Below, piece after piece: positions 31,524 through 40,675 of a stretch of 64,000 nt of DNA. Below the pieces are notes generated by a model. The model did no database searches. It worked only from the letters and a program-made list of their open reading frames with translations, and was not told where the DNA came from. The translations under genes were made by a program, and so were the position numbers. Numbering within the stretch: position 1 is the first letter of the stretch; each line of letters starts with the position of its first letter. The stretch spans positions 186,001 to 250,000 of the forward strand of contig NZ_SLVF01000007.1 of the NCBI RefSeq assembly GCF_004345365.1. Direction: 5' to 3'. Source of the stretch: Kribbella sp. VKM Ac-2568 (GTDB lineage Bacteria; Actinomycetota; Actinomycetes; Propionibacteriales; Kribbellaceae).

Positions 31524-32939
31524 TCAGCGGGACTTGGTGGGGAGTTCGACGATGAAGCGGGCGCCGCCCTCGGGGCGGTCCTCGACCATGATCAGGCCGT
31601 GGTGCCACTCGACGTGCCGGGCGACGATCGCCAGGCCGAGGCCGATCCCCCGGCTCTGGCCGTCGCCGCCACCCCGGCCGAACCGCTCGAAGATCCGCTC
31701 CCGGTCGGCCTCGGGGATCCCCGGGCCCGCGTCGTCGACGTACACGATGACTCCGCGGCCGCCGGCCCGGACACTGACGCCCTTGCAGCCGCCGGCGTGG
31801 ACCTCGGCGTTCTCGACCAGGTTCGCGATCACCCGTTCGAGCCGTCGCTTGTCGGCCTCCATGGTCAGGTCGGCCGCGTCCTCGGCGACGTCCGTGATCG
31901 ACCGGCCGGCGGTCGCGTCCGCGGCGGCCCGGACCAGGTCGGCGATCCGGACCGTCTCCCGCAGGCCCTGGTCGCCGCCGTCGTCACGGGAGATCTCGAG
32001 CAGGTCGATCACCAGCCGGCGGAACCGGTCCAGGTCGTCGCCGAGCAACTCGACCGGTTCTCGCACCACCGGCGGCAGTTCGGTCCGGTGGTTCTGGATC
32101 AACTGCATCGAGTTCATCATCGTCATCAGCGGCGTCCGCAACTCGTGGCTGATGTCCCCGGCGAACCGGGCATCGGCCACCACCCGCTGCTCGAGGGCCG
32201 CGGCGGTCTGGTTGAACGACCGCGCCAGACCACCCAGATCCGGGTCGTTCTCGGCCTGCAACCTGGCATCGAGCCGGCCACGAGCGACGGCCGCCGCGAC
32301 CTGGGTCAGCTCGGCCAACGGCCGCAAGGCCAGCGTGCTGGCGAACCTGCCGACGGCCAGGCCGAGCAGCGCGGTCACGAGGGCGGCGAAAATGAGGGTG
32401 ATCTTCAGCGTCCGCAGGGTGTTGTCGAGACCGGTCAGCGGATGCCACTCGAAGAAAGCCTCACCGGACCGGGGCAGCGGCACTCCGACCGCCAGCACCT
32501 GCTGACCCCCCACCTCGATCCGGCGGTTCACCACGGTCCCGGACTTGGCTGTGTTCACCATGTCGGCCGGTAGATCGGCCGGCTGGCCGGCCGCGGAGTA
32601 CCAACGGCCGTTGAAGAACAGCAGCGAGGCGGCGGAGTCGGTCGTGGGCAGCCCGTCGAGAAGTGCCATCACGTCCGGGGCCTGCCGCGGGATCGGGACG
32701 GTGGTGCACTCGCCGGGGTTGTTGCGGCTGGGCCGGCAGGGCGGCGCGGCCTCGAAGAGGCCGAAATGCAGGGCCGCCGCGTTGTCGGCTGTCTCCACGA
32801 TCGCCGACGAGACCCGCTGCCCGGTGAGATAGTCCGACACCACATGGAAGGTGACGAGTGCCAGGGCGCCCGACAGCCCCAGGGCGAGCAGCCCGTAGGC
32901 CAGCATCACCCGATCCCGCAGGCCGAACCGTCGCCGCAA
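31524..32939 (-). CDS. Membrane sensor histidine kinase with HAMP domain
   Basis: A 471-residue kinase. A first membrane helix at about 11-35, an extracellular sensor domain of some 140 residues with a Cys-x11-Cys pair (PCRPSRNNPGEC), and a second helix at about 178-200. The HAMP domain follows (LRPLAELTQVAAAVARGRLD), then His265 in ISHELRTPL. ATP-binding boxes are ANLVENAEVH, VDDAGPGIPEADRERIFERF and GIGLGLAIVARHVEWH. The start is taken as the TTG at 32939, two bases after the response regulator stop; a GTG ten codons further in is possible. The pair resembles MtrB/PhoR-type systems. Confidence 0.9.
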   Translation of the reverse strand: MRRRFGLRDRVMLAYGLLALGLSGALALVTFHVVSDYLTGQRVSSAIVETADNAAALHFGLFEAAPPCRPSRNNPGECTTVPIPRQAPDVMALLDGLPTTDSAASLLFFNGRWYSAAGQPADLPADMVNTAKSGTVVNRRIEVGGQQVLAVGVPLPRSGEAFFEWHPLTGLDNTLRTLKITLIFAALVTALLGLAVGRFASTLALRPLAELTQVAAAVARGRLDARLQAENDPDLGGLARSFNQTAAALEQRVVADARFAGDISHELRTPLMTMMNSMQLIQNHRTELPPVVREPVELLGDDLDRFRRLVIDLLEISRDDGGDQGLRETVRIADLVRAAADATAGRSITDVAEDAADLTMEADKRRLERVIANLVENAEVHAGGCKGVSVRAGGRGVIVYVDDAGPGIPEADRERIFERFGRGGGDGQSRGIGLGLAIVARHVEWHHGLIMVEDRPEGGARFIVELPTKSR

Positions 32940-32941
32940 CG

Positions 32942-33625
32942 TCAGTTCACCAGTCGGTACCCGAGGCCTCGGGCGGTGACGAGGTGCTTGGGGGTGGCCG
33001 GGTCGTGCTCGATCTTCAGCCGCAACCGGCGGATGTGGACGTCGACGATCCGGCTGTCGCCGAAGTAACCGTAGCCCCAGACCTGGGAGAGCAGTTGCTC
33101 GCGGCTGCACACCTTGCCCTCGGCGCACGCGAGCTCGGCGAGCAGCTTGAACTCGGTCCGGGTCAGCGGCAGCACCTCGCCGTCGCGGACCACCTCGGCG
33201 GCCCCCACGTCGATCTCCAGGTCGCCGACGACGTACAGGTCGGAGGTCCGGGTGCTCGCCGGCTCCACCCGCCGGAGCAGGGCCCGGATCCGGGCCGAGA
33301 GCTCCTTGGCCACCAGGGGTTTCGTCACGTAGTCGTCCGCGCCGGCCTCCAGCCCCGCGACCACGTCGTGGCTGTCGGTCCGGGCCGTCACCATGATCAC
33401 CGGGACGTCGCTGTTCCGGCGGATCTCCCGGCAGACGGTGAATCCGTCCCGGTCCGGCAGCATCAGGTCCAGCAGGACCACGTCGGGCGGCTCCCGGCGG
33501 AGGGCTGCCAGTGCGTCGAACCCGTTCGCCGCCTCGGAGATCTGGTAGCCCTCGTCCTCGAGGGCGAGCCGAAGGACTCTCCGGATCCGCGGTTCGTCGT
33601 CCACCAACAGCAAGCTATGCGCCAC
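32942..33625 (-). CDS. OmpR-family response regulator
   Basis: A 227-residue regulator. The receiver domain has DDE at 9-11, Asp53 in VVLLDLMLPDRDG, and KPLVAKEL with the conserved lysine. The C-terminal winged helix spans about 130-225: LTRTEFKLLAELACAEGKV, SRIVDVHIRRLRLKIE and TARGLGYRLV. The GTG at 33625 opens the domain. It is the first gene of a pair with the kinase at 31524-32939. Direct repeats of GACATCTG lie 40-65 bases upstream, in the gap shared with the Opp operon, and may be its own binding site. Confidence 0.93.
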   Translation of the reverse strand: MAHSLLLVDDEPRIRRVLRLALEDEGYQISEAANGFDALAALRREPPDVVLLDLMLPDRDGFTVCREIRRNSDVPVIMVTARTDSHDVVAGLEAGADDYVTKPLVAKELSARIRALLRRVEPASTRTSDLYVVGDLEIDVGAAEVVRDGEVLPLTRTEFKLLAELACAEGKVCSREQLLSQVWGYGYFGDSRIVDVHIRRLRLKIEHDPATPKHLVTARGLGYRLVN

Positions 33626-33663
33626 TGCCCAAGTGTTGCTCGCGAAAACGCGAACGAAAGGGT

Positions 33664-33720
33664 GACATCTGTCATGACTTCGACATCTGCCCGCGCGGCC
33701 CCGATGACAAGGGTTTGACA
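33664..33720. promoter_or_regulatory. Direct repeats and -35 element in the divergent gap
   Basis: GACATCTG occurs at 33664-33671 and 33682-33689, an 18-base period, and the first copy is part of TGACA-TC-TGTCA. TTGACA at 33715-33720 may be the -35 of the rightward operon; no good -10 follows. OmpR-type regulators bind direct repeats, hence a possible autoregulatory site. Confidence 0.35.
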
Positions 33721-33793
33721 CTTCCGTGAACCACCCCCGGATTCTGGCCGGCCGACCCTACGTTCGGCCTCATCGAGTTTCCGAGGAGGACCA

Positions 33794-35596
33794 ATGGCCA
33801 GTTCCACCAGACGCTTCGCGACCGCGACCATAGTTGCCGTCGTGGGTCTCACGCTGGCAGCCTGCAACGCCGGCAACAACGGCACCGTCGGCGCGGCGGG
33901 CGGGGGTACGACCGGCAACCCGGTCGCGGGCGGCACCCTGAACATGCTCGGGGCGGGTGACGTCGACTACATGGATCCGAACATCAGCTACTACTCCGTC
34001 GGCTACCTGAACATGCGGATGTGGAGCCGTCAGCTGTTCACCTACCCGGCCGAGCCGGGCGGCAAGAACACCGCGCCGGTGGCGGACCTGGCCACCACGA
34101 TCCCGACCGCGGCCAACGGCGGGATCAGCGCGGACGGCAAGACCTACACGATCCACCTCCGGCCCGGCGCGCAGTGGAACACCTCCCCGGCCCGCCAGGT
34201 CACCGCCGCCGACATGGTGCTCGGTGTGAAGCGGACCGCGAACCCGGTGCAGCCGTTCGGCGGCATCCCGGACTTCGCGAACCTGATCGTCGGTTACAAG
34301 GCGTTCGCGGACGGTTTCACCAAGGTGGCGAAGACGCCGGCCGCGATCGCGGACTACATCAACAAGACGTCGCTGCCGGGCGTGGTCGCCAAGGACCAGA
34401 CGACGGTGGTCTTCAAGCTCACCCAGCCGGCCACCTACTTCGTCGACATGCTGACGCTGTCGGCCTTCTCGCCGGCTCCGGTCGAGGTGCTCAAGTACCT
34501 GCCGGCCAGCACCGAACTCGGCAACCACTTCCCCTCCGACGGCCCGTACAAGGTGGACTCCTGGGTGCCGACGAAGTCGGTCAACTACTCGCGGAACCCG
34601 GCCTGGAACGCCTCCACCGACCCGGTCCGCAAGGCCTACGTGGACAAGATCGTGGTGAACGAGACGACCAGCCAGGACTCGGTCCAGCAGCAGTTGCAGA
34701 CCGGTACGCCGAGCGCCGACCTCGAGTGGGACGTCGCGCCGCCGCCGTCGCAGATCCCCGCGCTACAGGCGAAGAAGGACCCGAACCTGAACCTGGGCGA
34801 CACGGCGAGCAGCAACCCGTACGTCGTCTACAACACGGCCTCGCCGAACAACAACAAGGCGCTGGCCAACCCCAAGGTCCGCCAGGCGCTCAGCTTCGCG
34901 ATCAACCGTGACCACATCCTGCAGGTGCTCGGCGGCCCGACGCTCAACCCGCCGCTGACGCACGTGCTGCCGGACGTGATCGTCGGCTCGAAGCAGATCG
35001 ACCCGTACCCCTACAACCCGGACAAGGCCAAGCAACTGCTCGCCGAGGCCGGCTTCCCGCACCTGACGTTGAAGTTCCTGTACCGCAACGCCACCGAGGG
35101 AAGCAGCAAGTCCTTCCAGACGATCCAACAGGACCTGTCGAAGGTGGGCATCACCGTCGTCGGCGTACCGTCGCCCAACGCGGACTTCTACGTGAAGTAC
35201 CTGCAGGTGCCGAGCGTCGCGCAGCGCGGCGTCTGGGACGTCTCGCTGGCCGGCTGGGGAGCCGACTGGTACGGCAACGCGGCCGTGTCCTTCTTCAACC
35301 CGCTGTTCTCGGGTGAGCCGTCCTTCCCGCCGGTGGGCAGCAACTTCGGCCTCTACAACAGCCCGGCGGCCAACGCCCTGATCGCTCAGGCGGTCGCGGC
35401 ACCGACAACCGACGCGGCGGCCACACTGTGGGCCAAGGCGGACGCCCAGGTGATGGCGGACGCGGCGTTCTACCCGCTCACCAACAACAAGCAGGCGAAC
35501 TACCACGCCGAGCAGGTGAACAACGCGGTCTACGTCCCGTCGCTGCAGAACTTCGACCCGACGAACGTCTGGCTGACCAAGGACAAGCAGGGCTGA
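33794..35596 (+). CDS. Oligopeptide/dipeptide-type solute-binding lipoprotein
   Basis: A 600-residue extracellular family 5 solute-binding protein. The lipobox is LTLAAC with Cys24 as the lipid-modified residue. A Gly/Thr-rich linker follows, then the binding domain with TYTIHLRPGAQWNTSPARQV and NPKVRQALSFAINRDHIL, which are family hallmarks. GAGGAGG lies six bases before the ATG. It is the first of five genes: binding protein, two ATPases, two permeases. Family 5 importers take up peptides, nickel or oligosaccharides; nothing here decides between them. Confidence 0.93.
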   Translation: MASSTRRFATATIVAVVGLTLAACNAGNNGTVGAAGGGTTGNPVAGGTLNMLGAGDVDYMDPNISYYSVGYLNMRMWSRQLFTYPAEPGGKNTAPVADLATTIPTAANGGISADGKTYTIHLRPGAQWNTSPARQVTAADMVLGVKRTANPVQPFGGIPDFANLIVGYKAFADGFTKVAKTPAAIADYINKTSLPGVVAKDQTTVVFKLTQPATYFVDMLTLSAFSPAPVEVLKYLPASTELGNHFPSDGPYKVDSWVPTKSVNYSRNPAWNASTDPVRKAYVDKIVVNETTSQDSVQQQLQTGTPSADLEWDVAPPPSQIPALQAKKDPNLNLGDTASSNPYVVYNTASPNNNKALANPKVRQALSFAINRDHILQVLGGPTLNPPLTHVLPDVIVGSKQIDPYPYNPDKAKQLLAEAGFPHLTLKFLYRNATEGSSKSFQTIQQDLSKVGITVVGVPSPNADFYVKYLQVPSVAQRGVWDVSLAGWGADWYGNAAVSFFNPLFSGEPSFPPVGSNFGLYNSPAANALIAQAVAAPTTDAAATLWAKADAQVMADAAFYPLTNNKQANYHAEQVNNAVYVPSLQNFDPTNVWLTKDKQG

Positions 35597-35599
35597 TCG

Positions 35600-36580
35600 A
35601 TGGCTTTGCTGGAAGTCCAGGACCTTCGGGTCTCGTTCGACACCCCGGACGGCACCGTCCGCGCCGTCCGGGGGCTGTCCTTCAGCGTGGACCGCGGCCA
35701 GACCCTGGCCGTGGTCGGCGAGTCCGGTTCGGGCAAGAGCGTCGCCACCCAGACCATCACCGGTCTGACCCGCGGCGCGCAGATCTCCGGTACGGCGTAC
35801 TTCGAGGGCACCGACCTGATCAGCGCGGACGCCGCGACGTTGCGGCGGTTGCGCGGCGCCGAGATCGGGATGATCTTCCAGGACCCGCTGTCCAGCCTGC
35901 ACCCGCACTACCGGATCGGCTGGCAGATCGTCGAGATGATCCAGGCGCACGACCACGAGATCTCCAAGCGGGCGGCCCGCCGCCGGGCCGCCGACCTGCT
36001 CACGCTGGTCGGCATCCCGCGGGCGGCGGAGCGGATCGACGACTACCCGCACCAGTTCTCCGGCGGGATGCGGCAGCGGGTGATGATCGCGATGGCGATG
36101 GCACTCGACCCGGCGCTGCTGATCGCGGACGAGCCGACCACCGCGCTGGACGTGACGGTCCAGGCCCAGGTGCTGAACGTGATGCGGCGGCTGCAGGAGG
36201 AGTTCGGCACCGCGATCATCCTGATCACCCACGATCTCGGGGTGGTCGCGGAGATGTCGGACGAGGTGATCGTGATGTACGCGGGCGCGATGATGGAGCG
36301 GGCGCCGCGCCGGGACATCTTCTACCGCAACCATCACCCTTACACCCAAGGGCTGCTGGCCTCGTTGCCGGCGCAGAGCGGCAAGCGGCTGACCCCGATC
36401 GCGGGCAGCCCGCCGAGCCTGATCAACCTGCCGAAGGGCTGCCCGTTCGCGGCCCGGTGCCCGCACGTGTTCGACCGCTGCCGGGTGGAGACCCCGCCGG
36501 CGACCGACGTCCAGGGGGATCCACGGCACCAGTCGGCCTGCTGGCTGGACCACAACGTGACCGAGGCGGTGGCTTCATGA
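35600..36580 (+). CDS. ABC transporter ATPase (OppD/DppD-like)
   Basis: A 326-residue cytosolic ATPase. Walker A is GESGSGKSVATQ, the signature FSGGMRQRVMIAMA, Walker B LLIADEPTTALD, and the switch His is in LITHDLGVVAEM. The C-terminal oligopeptide extension has GCPFAARCPHVFDRC, whose cysteines bind an iron-sulphur cluster in related proteins. It starts three bases after the binding-protein stop and its TGA overlaps the next ATG (ATGA). It forms a heterodimer with the next ATPase. Confidence 0.94.
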   Translation: MALLEVQDLRVSFDTPDGTVRAVRGLSFSVDRGQTLAVVGESGSGKSVATQTITGLTRGAQISGTAYFEGTDLISADAATLRRLRGAEIGMIFQDPLSSLHPHYRIGWQIVEMIQAHDHEISKRAARRRAADLLTLVGIPRAAERIDDYPHQFSGGMRQRVMIAMAMALDPALLIADEPTTALDVTVQAQVLNVMRRLQEEFGTAIILITHDLGVVAEMSDEVIVMYAGAMMERAPRRDIFYRNHHPYTQGLLASLPAQSGKRLTPIAGSPPSLINLPKGCPFAARCPHVFDRCRVETPPATDVQGDPRHQSACWLDHNVTEAVAS

Positions 36581-37626
36581 CCGAGGCGCTGACACAACCC
36601 GTGACCCAACCCGTGACCCAACCGCTGTTGCGCGTGCGGGACGTCCGCAAGGAGTTCCCGACGCACGGCCGGGAGGTCGTCCGGGCGGTCGACGGAGTCT
36701 CGCTGGAGGTGCGCAAGGGCGAGACCCTCGGCCTGGTCGGCGAGACCGGCTGCGGCAAGTCGACCCTGGCCCGCTGCATCGCCCACCTGTACGACGTGAC
36801 GTCGGGCTCGGTGGAGTTCGACGGGACCGAGCTGACCGGGTTGTCCCGCCGGGCGATGCGGCCGCTGCGCCGCGAGATCCAGATGATCTTCCAGGATCCG
36901 TACGGCTCGCTGAACCCGCGCCGCCGGGTGGGCTCCATCATCGGCGACCCGTTCGCCATCCACGGCATCTCCGCCGGGGCGGAGCGGAAGCGGAAGGTGC
37001 AGGACCTGATGGAGGTGGTCGGGCTCAACCCCGAGCACTACAACAGGTTTCCGGCCGAGTTCTCCGGCGGCCAGCGGCAGCGGATCGGGGTCGCCCGGGC
37101 GCTGGCGCTGCGGCCGAAGCTGGTCATCTGCGACGAGCCGGTGTCGGCCCTGGACGTGTCGATCCAGGCGCAGATCATCAACCTGCTCGCCGATCTGCAG
37201 AAGGAGTTCGACCTCACCTACGTGTTCATCTCGCACGACCTGTCGGTGGTCCGGCACGTGAGCGACCGAATCGCGGTGATGTACCTGGGCAAGCTGGTCG
37301 AGGTCGCGCCGACCGAGGAGTTGTTCCAGCAGACCCGCCATCCCTACACCCGTGCGCTGCTCTCGGCGCTCCCCGTCGCCGACCCGGACACCGCCGACAG
37401 CCGCGAGCAGATCATTCTCGCCGGTGACATCCCGTCGGCGACGAACCCGCCGCAGGGGTGCAGGTTCCACACCCGGTGCCCGAAGGCCCGGGCGACCTGC
37501 GCCGCCGCGGAACCCGGGCTCGACCCGGTGCTCGACGACGGCCCGGCACACCGGACCGCCTGCTTCTTCCCGTTGACGATCGGCGAGGACCTGTCGACCG
37601 CCGTACCGGATCTGAAGGCGTCGTGA
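36577..37626 (+). CDS. ABC transporter ATPase (OppF/DppF-like)
   Basis: A 349-residue ATPase partner. Walker A is GETGCGKSTLARC, signature FSGGQRQRIGVARA, Walker B LVICDEPVSALD and switch FISHDLSVVRHVS. The C-terminal extension has GCRFHTRCPKARATC. The N-terminus is unusual in carrying three short repeats, TQPV-TQPV-TQPL, from a 12-base tandem repeat right after the ATG at 36577. It overlaps both neighbours by four bases (ATGA before, GTGA after). Confidence 0.94.
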   Translation: MTEALTQPVTQPVTQPLLRVRDVRKEFPTHGREVVRAVDGVSLEVRKGETLGLVGETGCGKSTLARCIAHLYDVTSGSVEFDGTELTGLSRRAMRPLRREIQMIFQDPYGSLNPRRRVGSIIGDPFAIHGISAGAERKRKVQDLMEVVGLNPEHYNRFPAEFSGGQRQRIGVARALALRPKLVICDEPVSALDVSIQAQIINLLADLQKEFDLTYVFISHDLSVVRHVSDRIAVMYLGKLVEVAPTEELFQQTRHPYTRALLSALPVADPDTADSREQIILAGDIPSATNPPQGCRFHTRCPKARATCAAAEPGLDPVLDDGPAHRTACFFPLTIGEDLSTAVPDLKAS

Positions 37627-38546
37627 CCGCGTCCCTGGAGATGCTCGAGACGTCGGCGCCGGCGATCGAGGGGCGGAGCCCGTTCCTGCTGGCGTTCCGG
37701 CGGCTGCGCCGGGACAAGGTGGCGATGGTCTCGCTCGTGGTGATCGTGCTGATCGTGCTGATGGCGGTCTTCGCGCCGCTGTTCGCGACGATCACCGGAC
37801 ACCCGCCGAACGAGCAGTACCGCGACATCGGGCTGACGCCCGACGGTCTGCCGCGGGGTCCCAACGGGACGTTCTGGCTCGGCACCGACGATCTCGGCCG
37901 AGACGTGCTGGTCCGGATCGCCTACGGAGCAAGGGTTTCGCTGCTCGTCGGCGTCGCCGCGACCGCGATCACCGTTGCCGTCGGCATCGTGCTGGGACTG
38001 GCGGCCGGCTTCCTCGGCGGGGTGGTGGACACCATCCTGGCGCGGTTGATCGACGTGGTGCTGTCGGTGCCGTTCCTGCTGGTGGCGATCGCGCTGGTGT
38101 CGGTGACCGGGCCGAGCCTGTCGATCACCGTGCTGGTGATCGGGTTCTTCAGCTGGGCCTCGGTGGCCAGGATCGTCCGCGGCCAGGTGCTGTCGCTGCG
38201 CGAGCGCGAGTTCGTCGAGGCGGCGCGCTCGCTCGGCGCCGGGGACACCCGGATCATGTTCGTCGACGTGCTGCCGAACGTGCTCGCACCCGTGATCGTC
38301 TACACCACGCTGCTGATCCCGGTGGTGATCGTCACCCAGGCGACGTTGTCCTTCCTGGGACTCGGGCTGCCGCCACCCACCGCCGACTGGGGCGGCATGA
38401 TCAGCGCCTCGCAGAACTACTACACCACCGCCTGGTGGTTCATCCTCTTCCCCGGTCTCGCGCTGCTGATCACGACGCTCGCCTTCAACCTGTTCGGCGA
38501 CGGCGTCCGGGACGCGTTCGACCCGCGGGCGGACCGGCTCCGGTGA
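37623..38546 (+). CDS. ABC transporter permease (OppC/DppC-like)
   Basis: A 307-residue inner-membrane permease with about six helices. It begins with a soluble stretch and first helix (MVSLVVIVLIVLMAVFAPLF), then the family motif GTDDLGRDVLVRIAYGARVS. The ATPase contact loop is REFVEAARSLGAGDTRIMF. The GTG overlaps the OppF stop. It pairs with the next gene to form the channel. C-type before B-type is the reverse of the common Opp order. Confidence 0.93.
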   Translation: MTASLEMLETSAPAIEGRSPFLLAFRRLRRDKVAMVSLVVIVLIVLMAVFAPLFATITGHPPNEQYRDIGLTPDGLPRGPNGTFWLGTDDLGRDVLVRIAYGARVSLLVGVAATAITVAVGIVLGLAAGFLGGVVDTILARLIDVVLSVPFLLVAIALVSVTGPSLSITVLVIGFFSWASVARIVRGQVLSLREREFVEAARSLGAGDTRIMFVDVLPNVLAPVIVYTTLLIPVVIVTQATLSFLGLGLPPPTADWGGMISASQNYYTTAWWFILFPGLALLITTLAFNLFGDGVRDAFDPRADRLR

Positions 38547-38559
38547 GGGAGGTTCCGAC

Positions 38560-39519
38560 ATGCTGGTATTCCTGATCCGCCGGATCGGCCACGGCATCCT
38601 GGTGCTCTGGCTGATCACCCTCGCCGTCTTCGGCCTGTTCTTCGTTGCCCCGAGCAACGTCGCGCAGTCGCTGGCCGGCCGGCAGGCGACCCCCGAGACG
38701 ATCGCGCTGGTCAAGCACCGGCTGGGACTCGACCTGCCGATCTGGCGGCAGTACCTGAACTTCATCGAGAACGCCGCGCACGGCAACCTGGGGTTCGACT
38801 ACTACCACCAGGTGCCGGTGACAACGATCATCGGGCAGGCGCTGCCGGTGACGGTGTCGCTCGCACTCGGCGCCGCCGTACTGTGGTTGCTCCTCGGGGT
38901 GTTCAACGGGGTGATCTCGGCGGTGCATCCGCGCTCGCTGGCCGATCGCGGTCTGACCCTGTTCTCGTTGTTCTTCTACTCGTTCCCGTCGTTCCTGCTC
39001 GGGCTGCTGTTGCTGTACTTCCTGTACTTCCGGCTGACCCTCGCCGGGTTTGAGTGGTTCCCGGCCGGCGGCTACACCGGAATCACCCAGGAGCTGGGGT
39101 CCTGGGTGCAGCATCTGATATTGCCGTGGCTCGCGCTCGCGCTGTTGCTGGCAGCGACGTACACGCGGTTGACCCGCGGGTCGATGCTCGACGTACTGGG
39201 CGAGGACTACATCCGGACCGCGCGGTCGAAGGGCATCCGGGAGAGCCGGGTGGTGGTGCGGCACGGTCTGCGGAGCGCGCTCACACCGGTGGTCACCCAG
39301 TTCGGGATCGACCTCGGCCAACTGGTCGGAGGTGTGGTCGTGATCGAGTCCGTGTTCAGCCTTCCCGGGTTGGGCAAGACCGCGGTGACGGCGATCAACC
39401 AGCAGGACCTTCCGGTGATCATCGGCATCGTGCTGTTCGCGTCCGCCGCCGTGGTCGTCGCGAACATCCTGGTCGACATCGTCTACGCCGTACTCGATCC
39501 GCGGGTGCGGTTGCACTAG
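38560..39519 (+). CDS. ABC transporter permease (OppB/DppB-like)
   Basis: The last gene of the importer operon, 319 residues, about six helices. Family marks are the opening FLIRRIGHGILVLWLITLAV, the contact loop EDYIRTARSKGIRESRVVVR and the closing VVIESVFSLPGLGKTAV. AGGGAGG precedes the ATG by about eight bases. A perfect 16-bp inverted repeat beginning 70 bases past the stop may end the transcript. Confidence 0.93.
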   Translation: MLVFLIRRIGHGILVLWLITLAVFGLFFVAPSNVAQSLAGRQATPETIALVKHRLGLDLPIWRQYLNFIENAAHGNLGFDYYHQVPVTTIIGQALPVTVSLALGAAVLWLLLGVFNGVISAVHPRSLADRGLTLFSLFFYSFPSFLLGLLLLYFLYFRLTLAGFEWFPAGGYTGITQELGSWVQHLILPWLALALLLAATYTRLTRGSMLDVLGEDYIRTARSKGIRESRVVVRHGLRSALTPVVTQFGIDLGQLVGGVVVIESVFSLPGLGKTAVTAINQQDLPVIIGIVLFASAAVVVANILVDIVYAVLDPRVRLH

Positions 39520-39589
39520 ACGGCCCCCGGGCCGCGGCACCGCGGTACCAGGGGGAGGCGCCCGAGCGGTCAGGCGCCCATATGAAAGT

Positions 39590-39670
39590 CAGCTCGTCCG
39601 CTGAGCTCGGGATGGGCCACGCTCAGCGGACGAGCTGGCGACGTCGTTCGGCTCAGCGGGGGAGCTGGCG
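39590..39670. repeat. Inverted repeat and duplicated araC 3' end
   Basis: CAGCTCGTCCGCTGAG (39590-39605) and CTCAGCGGACGAGCTG (39622-39637) are perfect 16-base arms with a 16-base loop, a likely terminator. The right arm belongs to GCTCAGCGGACGAGCTGGCG (39621-39640), repeated 30 bases on as GCTCAGCGGGGGAGCTGGCG (39651-39670), which is the stop and last codons of the AraC gene. Confidence 0.65.
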
Positions 39671-40567
39671 GTACCGCGCGGGCGACTGGCCGGTGACCCG
39701 CTTGAAGGCGGCGCTGAACGCGCTCTCCGAGCCGTAGCCGAACTCGGTCGCCACGGAGTACACCGTGCGATCGGTGGACCGCAGCGCGCGTCCGGCGGCC
39801 TGGATCCGCCAGCGGGCCAGGTAATCCAGCGGCGGCAGGCCGACGAGGTTCTTGAACCGCAGGGCGAAGCTGCTCCGGGACATGCCGACCTGCTCCGCGA
39901 GCTCGGCGACGGTCCAGCGGTGCGAGGCCTTCCGGTGGATCAGGTCCAGCGCCGTCCCGATGCTCTCGTCCGCCAGCGCGCCGAGCCAGCCCGTCGGACT
40001 GTCGCCGGACTCGATCATCGCCCGCAGCGCCTGCACGAAGAGCACCTTGGTGAGCTGCTCGCGCACGTTCATCGAGCCCGGTGAATCGTGCAAGGACTCC
40101 TCGCCGAGAAGTTCGAGCAGCGGACGCAGCGCTTTCGCAGTACGGGTGTCTGCGCTGATCCGCACACTGGTCGGCAGGTGGTCCAGCAGCAGCGCCGCGG
40201 TGGTTTCGTCGAAGCGAACGGCGCCACCGACGATGACAGTCCGGTCGGGATCGTCGGGGGTGGTGTTGTAGTAGACGGTCTTGGGATAGACCTCCTCGAA
40301 GACCGCGTGGCCGTCGACGGGCTCGAGCGTCAGGTCCGAGGCCGTGCCGAACTTCCGCGCGCTGGCGAGCAGGTAGCAGTCACCTGTTGTCAGCAGCAAC
40401 GGTTCGGCGCCGTCCGCGGTGATCCAGCACTGCCCGGCCAAGATCGCGCCCACCTTGATGTGCTGGAACTCCAGGAACTGCAGCGACCAGTCGCCGCCCG
40501 CCTCGAACCGCGACGGCAGGGCGGCCTCGACGTTGAGCAGGGTCAGCATCTCGGACAGCGGATCCAT
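39653..40567 (-). CDS. AraC-family regulator with cupin sensor domain
   Basis: A 304-residue regulator. The N-terminal half is a cupin-like AraC_binding domain (about residues 20-170). The C-terminal half holds two helix-turn-helix units: WTVAELAEQVGMSRSSFALR and RTVYSVATEFGYGSESAFSA, with the closing FKRVTGQSPARYRQLPR typical of the family. GGAGGTGAG stands six bases before the ATG at 40567. It is divergent from the aldo/keto reductase gene, with 108 bases between starts, and probably activates it; this neighbour pair is common. The inducer is unknown. Confidence 0.92.
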   Translation of the reverse strand: MDPLSEMLTLLNVEAALPSRFEAGGDWSLQFLEFQHIKVGAILAGQCWITADGAEPLLLTTGDCYLLASARKFGTASDLTLEPVDGHAVFEEVYPKTVYYNTTPDDPDRTVIVGGAVRFDETTAALLLDHLPTSVRISADTRTAKALRPLLELLGEESLHDSPGSMNVREQLTKVLFVQALRAMIESGDSPTGWLGALADESIGTALDLIHRKASHRWTVAELAEQVGMSRSSFALRFKNLVGLPPLDYLARWRIQAAGRALRSTDRTVYSVATEFGYGSESAFSAAFKRVTGQSPARYRQLPR

Positions 40568-40675
40568 CCGGTTCTCACCTCCGGGACGATCGAGCAACTA
40601 GTCAGGACTTCCGCTCATGGAGTATCGCCGATCGCGTTCCTAGGTTGGAGGCAAGGTCACCACGAAAGGACATCG

